64,000 nt of DNA from Fratercula arctica (taxonomy: Eukaryota; Chordata; Aves; Charadriiformes; Alcidae), in assembly GCA_947846985.1 (NCBI GenBank), contig CANTUZ010000001.1, forward strand, positions 70,263,521 through 70,327,520. The letters run 5' to 3'. The translations under genes were made by a program, and so were the position numbers. Below are positions 1 to 13,790 of this stretch, one piece after another. The notes beneath the pieces are model-generated. The model was not told the origin of the DNA, searched no databases, and saw only the letters and a list, made by a program, of their open reading frames with translations. The number at the start of each line of letters is the position of its first letter. Position 1 is the stretch's first letter.

Positions 1-2689
1 TCATGCAGGAACACAAAAAAGAGATTTATATAACTAATATAACACTGAAAACAAACAAGCCCTCCAACCAAGTTCAAAGCACCAGGTTAACACATACTTT
101 CTAAATAAATATGGTGCTTTCAAATTTGTCTAGACCTCATGATCTAAATCTTAAGATGCTCAAAGAACTGGGAGGGACCTGAAATTTCAGAGCCATTGGG
201 GGTTTCCTGTAAAAATTTGCAAATGCTGAGCTCTTGCCCCGTGTTCTGAAGGACTGGAAAAGGAGAGGTTGAGGTGCCTACGGTTGAGGGCAAGGGGCAG
301 GAGGCTCTGGGGAAGCATGCACCCATCAGTGCGACACCAACCCCTGCAAAAAATACTGAAGCAAATAATCAGACACCTGGAAGGGAGCAGGGAAGGAGTA
401 GCTGCCAACATGGATTTGTCAAACCCGTCCTCTTTCCTTATGTGACAGGGTGACAGATCTCGCTGACAGAAGCAAATGCATGTCTGGTCACGGCGTCTCC
501 TGCAGAGCGCTCGCAGGCAAGTGCAGCAAGTGTGTGGTCTAGACAGATCTACTGCATGGTGGAGCACAAAACGGGCTGGAAAACGTCACTCAGAGAGTAC
601 CGGCAATTAGCTCATTATCAAAATGGAAGTTTCGATCAAGAAGGGCTTGGCAGGAGGCTGCCGGGGCCCTGTGATTGCTCAGTGTCTCTGGCAGCGAAGC
701 CAACGGTGCCGATGATGGACTCGAGAAGGAGCCTGTCGCATTTAGAGACGGCAGCAAGGGGCGAGCACCCTCTGCGGTGCTGGGGGCAGGCTTCAAATGG
801 CTTCAGATATTTGAGATATGGCCCCCTCCCAAAAGGTAAAGAAAAAGAAAAAAATATGTAATTTAACAGGGAAACGTCCAAAGTATAAATGGCAAATGCC
901 AGAGAGGGACAAGCTCTGCAAACAAATAGATCTGTAAGTCAAAAAAATCTAGAAACTGCAGTGGATCAGAGGCTGAACGTGAGTCTGCTGTAGTGAAAAA
1001 GAAAAATCTCGTATTCCTACATGTACATAAAAACATGTAAAGTAATGTTTTATCTCTATTCAGCACTGGCAGGGTCTCAGCTGGAAGGCTATGTCTGGCT
1101 TGGCGTACTGCACTCAAAGAAAGGTGAGACCCAGCTGGAGACAACTCAGAAGAGACCACTGGAAAAGGCAGGGCCAAGAAAACATGACCCGTTAGCCAAG
1201 TCTGGAAGAGATGGATTGGGTTTAGCCTTAGGAGAGACAGTCAATCTGCCCTTCATGCCTCTCACGGAGGAGACAATGAGGGCTGGACCAATGTTTCAGT
1301 AAAGATGGTGTAGGTGAGACACAACACAAGCACTCCCTTGTCATGGCAGGGGCTCTCAGGAGAGGTTGTCAGGCTGAGGAAGAGCTGAGACAGGCATCTC
1401 TGGATGGAGCAGACCCCAAAGTGGGTCAGGGAGGTGGCAGGTGACCCTACAAGCAGGGTGTCTCCCTGGGAGTGACCCAGCAGCTGCCGTCACCCGTGCG
1501 TGGGTTTAGACATCCACAGTTTTGCTGAAACTGGTGGTCAGGGCAGTTGTCATTCTTCCAGGCTGAGCTCTTACATGCTGCTTGCTCCCCCCTGCTAAGT
1601 GATAAGAAAAATAATGGAAAATGCTAACTGAAAGACATAAAGTTGTACTTGCCACCTGGGAGGTAGCGAGGGCCAGGGGACCGGCTGCGAGTAGGGACCT
1701 TGCTGTGCCGCCTGCCTTGCACCCGTGTCTGCGCACCGGTGCTTCATCCTCAAGCTCTGTGTGACAGGAATCTGTATTTGGGTCAGCACCTCTCCCCAAA
1801 TTTCTACAAGACTTACCTGTATGTTACTCAAACGCCACAATTACAACAAAGTGGGGTTTTTTTACAAGAAAGAAAGAGACACTTAAAGTACTGAGTGTTC
1901 AAAGAATTAGCTCTGAGAGGGAGAAGCCAATGAGTCATGGGCTGTGTGGAGTCCTGCAGTCTGAAAGCCTCAAAGACATTTAGGTATCTCGCGGCGAGCT
2001 GAGCTGTGGGGCCTTAACATCTAACCCATCTTAAAATAGTCAGTCTCTTGCCTTGCTCCCTGTTACTCCATCTAGTCAGGGGGCACGTTCACCAAACGTG
2101 AATGTGCTTTAAAAGACAGCAATGAAAAGAGCTTGCTGCCATCGTCACCTCGAGAAGAAACAGCTTTCTGTCCCTGGAGAGAACACAGGTTTGTGACAAA
2201 CTGAGGGGAAGGACATCCCACTCTGCCTGCCAGCCTTTGAGAGCTGTATCGTGCCCTCCCGGCTGGTGCGACCAAGGAACTTGTCCTCTTCGTGTCTGCA
2301 GGGAATTAACTCTGGCTGGAGGAACGTAGAAAATCTGAAGCGATTCAGACAAGCATGACTCAGCCACTCTGTCACAGCAAGTTTATAACGCTGAGGAAGA
2401 AATTTACTCTTGAACATATTTTAATTGACACACCAGATTATAGACACTGAAAGAATATCTTTCAAAATAAAAGATGACAGACTTTCAACATCTGGTCTAA
2501 TTCCCTGCAACTATACTAGCAGATGTAAACTGTTATGTATTCTATTAGCAAATATTCTTCCTTTATTTCCTTTTTCTAAGTGTATGAATGTACTTGTATA
2601 TATTTTTATTACAGCTATAATAATCTATCTTAATTTTATATAGTCATGCTTGAATTCTGGATTTAAACAAAAACTGCTCATGGTGCGCA
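1..2689. other. non-coding flank, nothing recognised
   Basis: Open frames are short and unlike known proteins. No repeat family, RNA gene or promoter was recognised. Confidence 0.6.
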
Positions 2690-2754
2690 AAATTCTGCTC
2701 ATAGAAATGGGTAGGAGTTTTGCTAATTACTTACGTGGGGCTAGGATTTTGCTC
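2690..2754 (+). repeat. old interspersed repeat, copy 1
   Basis: AGGAGTTTTGCTAATTACTT followed by ACGTGGGGCTAGGATTTTGC fits an old amniote repeat whose better copies contain GGGAGTTTTGCCATTGACTT followed by a GGGGCCAGGATT-like end. It is the most diverged of five probable copies in the window. I recognise the pattern but cannot name the family with certainty. Confidence 0.4.
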
Positions 2755-3274
2755 GATAAGATTATGCATGTCTCAGGAGTTTCCAGAAGCGATATAAATT
2801 GTGAGACTGAAGCTGAAGTTGTGTTTATAGGCACCATAATTGCACCAGAAAAATTCTGGGGTTTTTTTATTGTTGTTGAGCCTATTTGCATTTTTTCCTG
2901 ATTGAACGAGGACTGCTTGTGAGCCCTTATTTTGGCTGTCTGGTGGTGATCAGAGGATGACAGAGTGGAAGAGCTGTGCCAGCTTCACTCACTGCACCCT
3001 GTCCCACGAGCCCTCAGGCAGAGCTTGCACGGATGCAAGGGGGAGCTCCCAGGGCTGGCAAGTAAAACCTGCCAAGCTGCTGGTTCAGCTGATTTTTTTA
3101 TTATTATTTTATTTTTATTTTTCCTGCCTGCGGCAGTTCTGCCTGAAGAAGGTGTCCAGCTTATACTGCCCATGGACCTGCCAGCTCCCTGCTCCTGTGT
3201 GCACTCCCGAACCCCTGTCAGCCTCAAAAGCTGACTTAGCAGAGATCTGCTAAGCATTTCTGGCTTATTTTCTT

Positions 3275-3296
3275 ACGGGTAGCTCAGCTGGTAGAT
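3275..3296 (+). other. tRNA A-box-like fragment
   Basis: GGGTAGCTCAGCTGGTAGA reproduces the D-arm of many tRNAs. No B box or acceptor arm follows within 100 bases, so this is at most a tRNA or SINE fragment and not a tRNA gene. Confidence 0.3.
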
Positions 3297-3829
3297 TCAT
3301 GGGCCCAGTAACTTCCAGCAAAGCAGTGGTGACAAGTGCTTTGGGGTGGTGACCTTGGCCACTGGAGCAGAAGCAGCCAGGACAGGATGTGTCACATCCT
3401 TTGCTCCATCACCTGCTACAGCCGGCGTTAAAATTCCTGCTTTTATTGACCACACAGGATTGGTTTGGTGGGGCATTGCTCAATCCAGCACACTTCACAG
3501 ACAAAGTGTGTTAATGGAGTGGGAGGGGGAAGCCAGCCTCCGAAACAGCAGTAGGCCATCGACAGATGCATCGTAGTGCTCAGTCATCCAACATCAGCTT
3601 CTCCAAATATCTAAGTTAAAAAGTAAGCTTTGAAGCCAACCCGGGAGGTAAAAATTGAAGGAGACGAGAAATTTACATCTTTTTGTGCATTCAGTCAAAA
3701 CTGCTCCCACAAAAACACATAAAAGCCCCTAACCATTATGGATTTGTATATGCAGATTTAGTTCTTCAGCTGCTTTATGGTAAGACACAGAAACCTGTCA
3801 ACGGAAGCACTGTCGCTACGTCCCATTAG

Positions 3830-4090
3830 CATGTATTTATTTACACGACCATCAGAAACCAACCACTTAAATAAATCATTGTTAGGGAAGTGGACTACTT
3901 AAAGAATGTGTGGCCCATTCGCCCATAAAACACTAATTATCACAGCAGCACCTCTCCAATGAATCACCAATAATGAGACACCGTTATGGAAAGTATCAAT
4001 TTTCAGTGCAACTCAGCCACACTGTACATGGTCCAGTAATTGTACTGAAGTGCGTAAGAAATAAAACTTTTCCATGAAAATACAATGTTC
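3830..4090. promoter_or_regulatory. candidate conserved non-coding block, left flank
   Basis: Complex AT-rich sequence with no repeat, including CCATAAAACACTAATTATCA (a CATAAA/Hox-like and a TAATTA core) and CCAATAATGAGAC. It is listed as a candidate only because of sequence texture. Confidence 0.2.
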
Positions 4091-7000
4091 TCGGAACAAA
4101 ATCATTTTCCAAGAGGGCTCAGCGATTTGTTGCAATTTATATTATGAGCAAATAACCCCGCGATCTATGTGTTGCTTATTGCTGTTTGGAAATGTGGGTA
4201 GCTCTTTACTTAGAACAAGAAGAATTCTGTCAAAGCCTGTGACCCACAGGTATGAAGTCACTTTTGTACATCTGTGCTTCTTACCAGGAGGGAAGGAGAT
4301 TCACAAGGCCTTTAAAAGCAAGTGTGATGTGATTTCATGATGCGGATATGCAAATGAAAATATTCTCTGTCCGATACTTCTAGCCACTTCTTGGTAGCAT
4401 CCGGAGGCAGTGTATCTTTGTCATGAGGCAGACAGAACAGGTTTTTCAGATTTCCTGAAAGTCTTCATAGGATTCCCATGGGGAGCGTATTTCCATACAC
4501 TGAGGAGGAGAAGAGGCAGTTTAATCCTGGTGCAGAACGGGGCAGGACTTTGATTTATGGGAAAAAATCTGCCTTCACTGAAAAGCAGATATCTATCTTG
4601 GATCTTCTATGTGAGTTAAGAGTCCCTCCTCTGAAGCAGCTGCTATTTACATCTCTGCCCTGACAGCCCGCGACGTTACGGAGAATCAGGTCATTGCCAC
4701 AGCTCATTGCAACCTTCAGCTTCGTTTTAATGGGAGGAAATGGTGCCTCTTGCTGCGTAACGTCTAGAGTGGCTAGAAGGAAATCTGCGCAGCAGTGTGC
4801 CTCCCCATCCTCCTTCGGAAGGAAAGCAAGTGAGAGGGAGGTCCATGGCTGTTTGGGGCTGAGGAGGTGGCAACTCTACGTGGTGACAAATTCATAAAGC
4901 AGGTGCCTTGATGGCATCTCATGTAACCTCCATCAGGGCTGCAGTTGGCAGTGCTTTCTGGACCGTGGAAGTAGGCAGTGAAGGGAAAGGCAGTGCCTGT
5001 GTTAAGCTAGGGACCTTTTCACACTATGCAAAGCCCTGGTGTCAGGATGCAGAAAGGTGGGCAAAGATACCATTACGCCAACAAATTCCAGAGACTGGCT
5101 TCCTCCTATGTACATTAATGAGACAAAGTGGGTCCAGGCCGATATTCATGATTAGTACTTACCACAGGGGCTCTAGAAAAGAGAAGATCCTACGGTTTTT
5201 CTCATTCTTGATCTGTGCAAGCTGAGGGCCTGTCATAAAGAAATATTCAGTGATGAACACATGGCATCAGTCAATACAGAGGATGGAATATTTCCGCCTG
5301 TATGCTCCAGTTTCAGTAACTGCTTTAATTTTGAAATACATTCTTGCAGAGGTATGGATATGGGCTTCTCCTGCCTCTTGTGAGGACCACGGCTGCACAC
5401 GCACATGCACCGCAGTTCTGCATGTTCCATGTATATAGACAGATTTCCCTGCAAAATCAGCTTTCTGCATTGCTTCCTGTGAGTTCTGTCACTAGCTGAT
5501 AATTTTGGTCACTTTTTGTGTTTCCAAGAGCACCTCCAGAGTGCCCATGGGATACATGTACATAGCCATGCACTGCATTTGTCTTGCAACACCTGCATGA
5601 AGTAGCTTATTTTGGAGGTTTGCTCTTGCAAGGGACCCGTGGCTATCTGTAATGTGGTTGGGAACAAGGTAGCAGGACATTTACGTTCTTCTTGTGTTTC
5701 CTCCAGCAGCTGTCTCTTCCTGATCCTCTTGTGCGAACACTAGTTTTCCTGCCTTAATCCTTCCTCAGGTCTTCATTGCTAAACATCTTTTTGCTTTCTT
5801 CTCCCATATATATATCTGTGCCAAGCTGTATCATGAGAGGATAGGTATTTACTAGTTTTCCAGGCTGAATGGATGCTTAATGGGCATGCTGCTTGCTTCA
5901 CACCAAACAAGTATAGGCTTGGGAGTAGGATATTATGGGGTCTGATTTATCACAGATTGATTTATCATGGATTCAAGCAGATGGCATGAGACTGGAGTGG
6001 TGGGTGCTCACCCTCCAGCCCGTGTGGCTACTGGCCGCGGGCAAGGCAGGCCCACAGCTCTCACCCAGGTCCTGTTCACGGGATGCTGACTTTTGTGGCT
6101 GCTTAATTGCTCCTGCCACAATCCAATGTGTAATTCAAAACTGCTGGTGGGCAGCTCCGCTTTTGGCAGGACAGGAGCTTTCCCCGACCCATGAAATACT
6201 TCTGGCTGTTGACTCCACGCATCAGATTTCTCCCTGCAGAAACCCCAAGGCAGCTGTGGACATAGACTTTGTGGGTCGTTTTTTTTAACCTTCATTTCTC
6301 ACGTGGCTACCCCTTGTCAAGCCTGGGCTTGGTCCAGGGAACGAGACTTACCCCTACATTCTTAAAAAACATTGTATGTCTTCTTTTTGAATTATACACC
6401 CAAGTGAGCTATAAATGGAGAGTAACTGCCATACACAAGAACAAAGGGGTTTGCTGAGCAGCGATAAATAATAAATTGCCCAGGAAAAAAATGCATCCCC
6501 TACCTTGGGTTTTGTTTTGCTTCGGCTTAGCACAATTTCCACAAAATTTTGGCAATCACGCTGCCATTATCTTTTCATGACGGAGGCCCTAGGAACTTGT
6601 GCAGCCCACAGCGAGAGCCCTTTATGTACCTACTAATGTGTTGGTTTCACAGACAGACGGAGGGAGGCTGCTGATCTGAATAGCAATCAGATGCCAGCGT
6701 ACGCCGCCGCTCCACGAGAGCCGCGGACATTAATAACGTCTCTGGGGAGTGGCTGCAGCTGTAATAAAGAAAAGATATCTGCAGTGTTTGCACAGCTCTC
6801 TTCATTCATCCTGATATGTAGTGAAGTGTGATAATAAGGACTTTACAAAATCTAACTGACAGTCTTGGGGGGGGGGCATTCGTCATGGGGGGGGTGGGGG
6901 AGAAAGAGGGAAGAAACATTTGTTTCTGCCAGACGTAGTTGAAACGTGGTGGTATTTTTAAAAGTGACCCTCTGGATTTTGGTGGTTTGGTGGTTTTTTT

Positions 7001-9609
7001 TTTTGGACATGAAACAACAGTCAAAACATGGTCCTTTCTGAGCGTAACCTAAGGGGTTTTGATTTGGAGCGCTGACTCTGGAAAAATGTCATGTCACAGG
7101 CCTGCATGCAGGCTTTAATCCTCCATCCACAGTGACAGTCATGATTAAAGCAAGCTTAAAAAAAAAATATGATTGCTTCTCCTCTGAATGCCCAGATGCA
7201 ACAAGGAATAGGTTATGTGGTGAAAAACTGAAACTGGCTATCTGATAGTTTTGACAACGCTTTAGACCAGCTCCTGTGAATGTCGAGTGTCCCGGATCCA
7301 CCCCTTTGTGCCTCCCCCAAGACGTCAGGAGCTAAGCGTGAGACAGCGTAGGCAGGCTGAGCACCGGGGACCGGCGCTGGTGTGTGACCTCCTGGGGCTT
7401 CAAGAGCCGCTCACCTTCCCAGAGCAAAGCAACACCCCAGGTGCCCCCCTGAGAGCCACAGGAGCTGAGATGGGACGTGGTCCCCAGCCCTTTCCCTCCC
7501 CGGGAAGCACAGGCAGCTGCCCACGGGTCAGGTCACAGACAGGCTCCGGATCTCAGCGTTAAATCGCACCTCGCAAGGGTTAAGCAAACACAAGGGGAGA
7601 CTGGGAGCACAGCAAGGCATTATGTTTACAATCTAGTATTTTTCTTTTGGAGGCTTTTTGGGCACTTAACTTTTTATTTTTAATGTTGCAGCAGCATGCA
7701 CTCATCCCCTTGCTCCAAAGACGAGGGAGAATTCAGAAACACCAAGACAAAAGCCATTTATTTGCCAGCTCCATGACTCAGATCTCTGACTTGCACGGCA
7801 GGTGTGTCTGAGCCCAAGCAAAGAGGAGGAGATACATCTCTGCAGTGGCAGCCCAAGGCGGGGGAGACGAGGAGGCACTCCAAGGCACCCAGAGCACTGG
7901 AAAGTCTCCTTACAGCACTTGCTTTTTTTAAAGTGCCTAAATGTTGGTTCCGGTGCAAAATCACCAATTTCCATGAGCAGTATCACTGGGCACCACCAAG
8001 AAACTGGACCAGCTCCATAGCCTCTATCACTTTCAGCTGAGTAAATGCAAGGTGGGAAAAGCGCCTGTGGATGACACAGGTGTGTCTGTAATTAAATGCA
8101 AGAAAGTTTATGTGAATATAAATGTAAACAAGCACAGTGTCAAAACATGGAAAATGTAATGTCTCATAGCAGTGTTGCCAGCTCTTTTTATGAATCACTG
8201 GCTAATTGAGACTTTAAAAAAATATCTCAGTTCCTGGAGTCTTTGGATTACGAGAGAATCTCATCTTTCACTTCAAATAACAGTTGGACTGCTAGTCCTT
8301 TTGGCTGAGTATAAATATCCTGAAATTATGACTTAAGGACTCAGAAACTAAAAGACAAATAAAAGAAGCCCTGCATTTATTAATTTTAAAACTCTTTTAA
8401 CTCTTAATTCAACTGACACTTTTCAAGGCCTGTGCTGCAATTTCGTGAACACTTCAGTTTCAGCACATCTGAGCATCTTACACATGCTCAGTGTAAGATT
8501 TTTCTTCACATAGCGAGTATGTGACAGGCGTAAGGGCAGGAGTAATCCCGCATGCGCATATTAATGCCTTCCTACATTTCCTGAAGATATCAGGAAGGTG
8601 GATGTCAAAAAAGAAAAGTCCCTACATATAAAAATGTCAGCGGTTTCTTGTACAGGTTGGTTGTTTTGTTTTTTTTTTAGTTTATGACAAGCTAAGATGT
8701 AGCACTGGGCACGTCCTCAGAGCAAGTCACCAGGCTGCCTTTGCGCCGCCTCGGGCATAGTCTGGGGTGAGAAGAATTTCACAAGCCCAGTTTGAGACGA
8801 AAACTGATGCTCTCGCGAAGCTGCGAGCTGCTCCGCCGGCCAACGCTCCCGTCTGGAGAGCAGCAGCCCTCCACGGCAAACGTCTTTCTTCACTCAACAA
8901 CGGGCAATTCAGTGAACAACACGATCCCTCGTCTGCTGGCTCATGTCTGAGCTGGTTCCAACTCCCAATTATCCCGGCTTGGCTTAATTCAGGAAGTATG
9001 TGTGAAGCACTCCGCCAGCAGCAGTAACAGCAGCCGGGCGGCCAGGTTGACCGAGTGCTGACAGTCGATGGCGTGGCTGCGTGGCGGGGGGACCTTCTCC
9101 CATGTTGCCATCAGAAACATCACCTTCCTCTCCAGCACACGGAGAGGTTTCGGCAGAAGCCCAGCAAGGGTTGGGAGAATGCGAGGGGGGAGGACGTTTA
9201 AGCCACGGCAAAGGGAGCCCTCAACAGGGTGCCATAGGCAGCGAGCATAAATGAAAAGCGGGATGCAAACCCATCCTTCTTTGTTTCACGTTTCCCAGCC
9301 TCGGAGACAGCAACTGCTCTAATCACCAGAGATGGTCTGCGGGATGTGTGGCAGAATGGTTGGTATTTGCTTACATCTATTTTTTTCAGCGGGTGGAGAG
9401 AAGAGGAGCAAAGCCTCGGAGCCCCCACGGTCCCACTTAAATCCAAGCAGATCACAGGGCTCGTGCCGGTGTCTCACTCCAATTAAACACACCTGTGTGT
9501 TTGCAGGTCAGGCCGTTGCCTTTGTGCTTTCGCAGCAGTGCAGGCATCTGTCAGTCCTCCAATATGTGCTTCAGGCCTGGCTTATATACGTCTAACTGAT
9601 TAATTAATC

Positions 9610-9668
9610 TCTGTGCAGCAACTGGAAAATGTAAAGTGCTACATAAAAGATAAGTATTACTATTACTA
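9610..9668 (+). mobile_element. MIR/L2-like 3' tail fragment
   Basis: TGTAAAGTGCTACATAAAAG followed by ATAAGTATTACTATTAC resembles the 3' tails of old CORE-SINE/MIR or L2 elements, which end in a TAAAGNGC...ATAAATAATAAGTATTATTATT pattern. Only the tail is recognisable, and the family assignment is by recalled similarity. Confidence 0.4.
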
Positions 9669-12600
9669 AATCTGTACTCGACGAGTGTGACTTGACATAA
9701 AGTGGCAGGTTTTATCTCACTCATTGCTACTATCTGAAAGAGGCCATTCAGAGCAAATTTCTGGAGCGTAATTTATTCTATAGACATAGTGGGATAAGTG
9801 GTGCACGCGAGCAACTTGGGCTGCGTGCTCTGCGGGAAGCACTTTGCCGACAGAATCCATGATGATTTTTTTTTTTAATTTTTTTTTTTTTTTCACACGT
9901 TGCTCAGCTACCTGTGACTCAGAGGCTCAAACGCGGGGGCATCAGATGGGTACGCGGGGCTCCCTCGGGAAATTCGGACTAATAAATGAGTTGGCAGCAG
10001 GTGCGGTGTTGCGGGAGCGCGGCAGACTGTGATGGCAGAGGCGTGACTGGAAAGCGGTGACATTCCGGGTGACGCCAAGGGGGTGCTGGAGAGAACGAGA
10101 GGAGGTGGACGGTGAGACAGCAGCCGATGGGGTGGCTGGAGGGTTGCGGTGCTCTTAACCTTCTCCGGCTGGGCGCTTCTTGTGGTGTTCGTCTTCTGGG
10201 CGGAAGGAGCGAGGGTGGTCGGGAAGGTGAGCTGGGAAGGAACGCGACTGGTAAATACTTATATGAACTAATATTTACATCTCGTGCACTTGTGGAGAGC
10301 CAAGCGCTATAGGGAGTTAATCCTGACTATTCCCTCTGGGCCGTATGGTAACATAAATATTTAATAATAACGATAATAGTAGTCAAGAGCTTTGAAAATG
10401 CAGAACTCTGTAGGCAGTTATTTTTATTAATAGGAGCATGGAATATTTGCGAGTTAATGGCTGCTAAATACTTTCAGTTGATTTGCAAATATGAAGCCAA
10501 AGTGAACACATACACAACAAATCGTGCCTGTGCTGCTCCAGCAGGAAAGCGGGTCAGGATCCTGCTCCTGGATAAACACCCATCGCTCCGAATGAAGTAG
10601 GTCACCCTTGTCCAAATACTCACTGTGTCTTGGATCTGAAGGAGTGCAAAACTGTTTTCAACTGTGCTTAATTTGTCAGTACTTGAATAAGTAAGTGAAA
10701 TGCAAAAGCAATGGGAACACAACCTTATTTGTTTTAATGGGAAAAGGCAGGAAGGGTGAGAGTTACTTCTGCTGATATTAACTCCTGCAGATACGCCCAA
10801 AACAGTCTCTGAAAGAGTAGTGACATGGTGATGCCGCACAACCTGAACTCTTCCACTCCTGCCTTTGCGCTGAAGTCTAGCAGCTTAGTGGCTCACTTAA
10901 TTTCTTTGAACTTGGTCTTCTTGAAAGAAAAATACGTGTTAGTGCTGCTGGCTTCTCTTTTGCTTTATTTTTTTAATCTTTCATGTTTCTTGGCATTTTT
11001 TTGAAAAATAATGACAGAACCAGCCCCAGTGCTTGCACAGAGAGAAGATGCTCGCATGAGCACAACCTCTGGCTTCTGCCCTTGCCCTGGTTTCTCAGTC
11101 CCCGTAGCCCCAGCCTAACAGCATGCACATGTTTGACTGCTGTAATGTATGCTGGAGGGTGTAAATCCACCTGGTTAGTGGTTTAAACCTCACTTTCTTA
11201 GTAAATGAGACGATACAAGGCTCCGCTTAGGATCAAGATCCCCTCCCTAACAGATGCAGTGTTTTGTTTCAGCCTTCAAAGCTTTCCCTAGAATTCTCTC
11301 TGGTCGTTCCTGTTCCTCATCTTCCAGGGTTTCCCAAAGTTGTATAGAAAGTGCCTCACTTTTTGAAAGGGTTTAAGTTAATAAATAATATATCCAGCCA
11401 GTGTCAGGTAATGTGTCATAGCCTAAGGAAAAGAGAAAGGTCATGAGCAAACCTCAGACGCAAAATATGTGGTTTCCTTGAAAAGCCTCAAATGCATTGG
11501 GAGAAATTTTTCTTCTTGTGCCAAGCAAGGTTTCTGGACAAGTTCCTGAGCATCACTTTCTTGTGGATCTCTTGCAAAGTCCCTAAATCAGTGCTTAAAA
11601 AATTTAGCCGGCCTCTGAATTCACATGAGAAACAAAAGTAAAGTAACTGTAAGGAGAAGGGGAAAGAAAAAGCCTCTGAGAAAACGTCTCTCTTTTTTTT
11701 TATTCTTATTCAAAACTACTGAGAGTGTGAGGAAGTGATGCATAAAAGCAACAAGAGGGGGCAGAGAGAGTGAGAAATGGAGGAAAATGCAGGAGAAGAG
11801 TGAGGAAGAAGGGAATCTGTGCTTCCAGCGTCAAACTGGCATGCTACTTCTCACCATATTCCACTTTTTTCCCCTCCCGCCTCATGTTAGCTTATTTGGT
11901 TATCATCCTAGTTGTCAGCAGTAACGCCACACAGGATTTGCTTGGCAGACAAAGCTGGTTGTACCAGGGAAAACTGGAAAGAAATTTCATGCCATCCAAA
12001 GTTAGCTGATGCACCAGAAACCCTGCCATGCTGTGAACATGGAAGACGGTGACCTGGAGTCGCTCGATGGCCGTAGGTGATGAGCACAGAAAAGATGCTA
12101 GTTTAACCTGGTGAAGGTCAAAGGCAAGACAGGACCTTAAGAAGATCCTAATCAATGACCTCATTATGCAAGATCTTGAACGTGATCCTGAAGTTCATGC
12201 CAGGGTTTAATACTAAGCTCACTAATTGCATTTAGTTTTAGGTGAAACTTGTGATATAGACCTCTTACTCCCCTGGAGAGAAACGGCAGACGTGGCTCCA
12301 AGCTTCTCAGCCACTGAGATGGACTGAGTGTTACCCCCAGGTGGAGTTACGCTTGGCCAGGCCACTCCTTTAGCAGAAGGAGATGGAGGAACACAAGATG
12401 GAGATCACGGATGAAAGCCTGAATGAGAGCTCACTGGTCCCTCTTTTTGCCAGTGAGACAGGGTGGAGAAATTGGGCAGCTCCTTTTGTTGGACACCCAT
12501 TTTCAACTCTGGTTGCAAAATTCCAGTTTCAACCCCTTCTCCCTCCTAGCCACGATGTGTCCACTTGTCCAGAGGTGGTGGGCTGTGGGGAATCACAGCA

Positions 12601-13790
12601 GGTTTGCTGTCCTTGGCAGCCTCCTGCCCTGTGCCCATGCCTGCAGCTCATCGTTGCCAACGCTGCCTCCCGTGATGGGGCCAGAGGTGAACACTGAACG
12701 CCATCTGCAAGTGGCTTACTTGTTCCACAGCCCTGCAACCTTGCAGCTCTCCAGATGCTCTTCAGGTGTGTACGCAGGGGAGAGATTTTTAGCTGTCTCA
12801 GCATCCCAGAAAATGTTTGGTTTGCTTTTTTCTTTTTTTTTTTTTTTTTTCTGTTGGAAGATTGTCATTCCACTTATTTCATTTTTTTTTTATAGTCAGT
12901 CTCTGTGAGTACATCACTAGCTCTCAGTTTGTAATGGATTGTAACTGTGTGCCTTTACATTCAGGTGCTGTAGAGGAGAGTTATTTGATTCAGTATCAAA
13001 CTGTGCAATGTAAAATTATTGAGTAGTCTTATTACTGAAATAACGCTTTGGTGTCTCTTACATTCTGATGTTGGACCTCTTACATTTATTTCTGTACAGT
13101 CCCACATTTGGAAGTAATTTGTGTCTTGGAACAGGAACCTGAAATTATTGGCCAGCATTATGTATAACGTAATGAGTGCTAGACATTTATAAGCTTAGCG
13201 GGTTTGTCAGGAGAATATCAGCTTCCGCTCCTCACCCTATTACCAAAGGTGTTCTGGCTGACCCCACAGCTGCCCCAGAGTTTTAGTCATCTAGAAGTTT
13301 TGGCTTCAAAATCAATACAAGTTTCAATTATGTTTATATATCTTCAGCCATAATGGAAAGCAGGGGTCTCTGCATCCATCTGATGTTGGAGGCAATGTTA
13401 TCTAACAGCTGACAGAACAGACAGGAGCTCGGCTGGCTTGGGCACGCTCTGCTGAAATGGATTTTGAGACCCTGAACAGAGAGTTTGGTTTTTGTGCTTC
13501 TTTTGTAGTCTGTAAAGTGGGTGAGGTGGGTGTGAAGAGGATGGAGGAAGAAAGCGGGGAGAAAAATTCCTTCTTCTTGAGAAGCTTCATTTATTACTAT
13601 TTGCACAAAACTCTATATGAAGTGTAGTTGCATACATAGCAAATAGATGCTTCTATAAAGGACACTTGAAAGAGAGTCTGTCTAGAGGTGGAGTTCTTCC
13701 TCCATGGCAGGGAGGATCTGCTGTAAGCTGTGCAGCACAGATGTGCACAAGTTCTTATTAGAAAGTCAGAGAAGCCATGCCTTGGGCTTT
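9669..13790. other. non-coding flank
   Basis: Contains T runs at about 9866-9894 and 12830-12851. The longest frame (12423-12908, plus strand) ends in a Phe run from a T tract and has no recognisable domain. Confidence 0.55.

Larger units (their letters stand above)
2755..9609. other. non-coding flank with simple tracts and possible regulatory sequence
   Basis: Apart from the tRNA-like fragment at 3275 and the candidate block at 3830, this holds a T/A tract near 3094-3121 and G runs at about 6866-6901. A GC-richer island-like patch (6650-6740) lies beside ACATTAATAACGTCTC. No gene was recognised. Confidence 0.5.

Noticed and set aside
3275..3345. tRNA gene
   Set aside because: Only a D-arm-like A box is present; no B box, anticodon arm or acceptor pairing follows.
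12423..12908. 161-aa plus-strand frame
   Set aside because: Ends in a Phe run encoded by a T tract; no recognisable motif.
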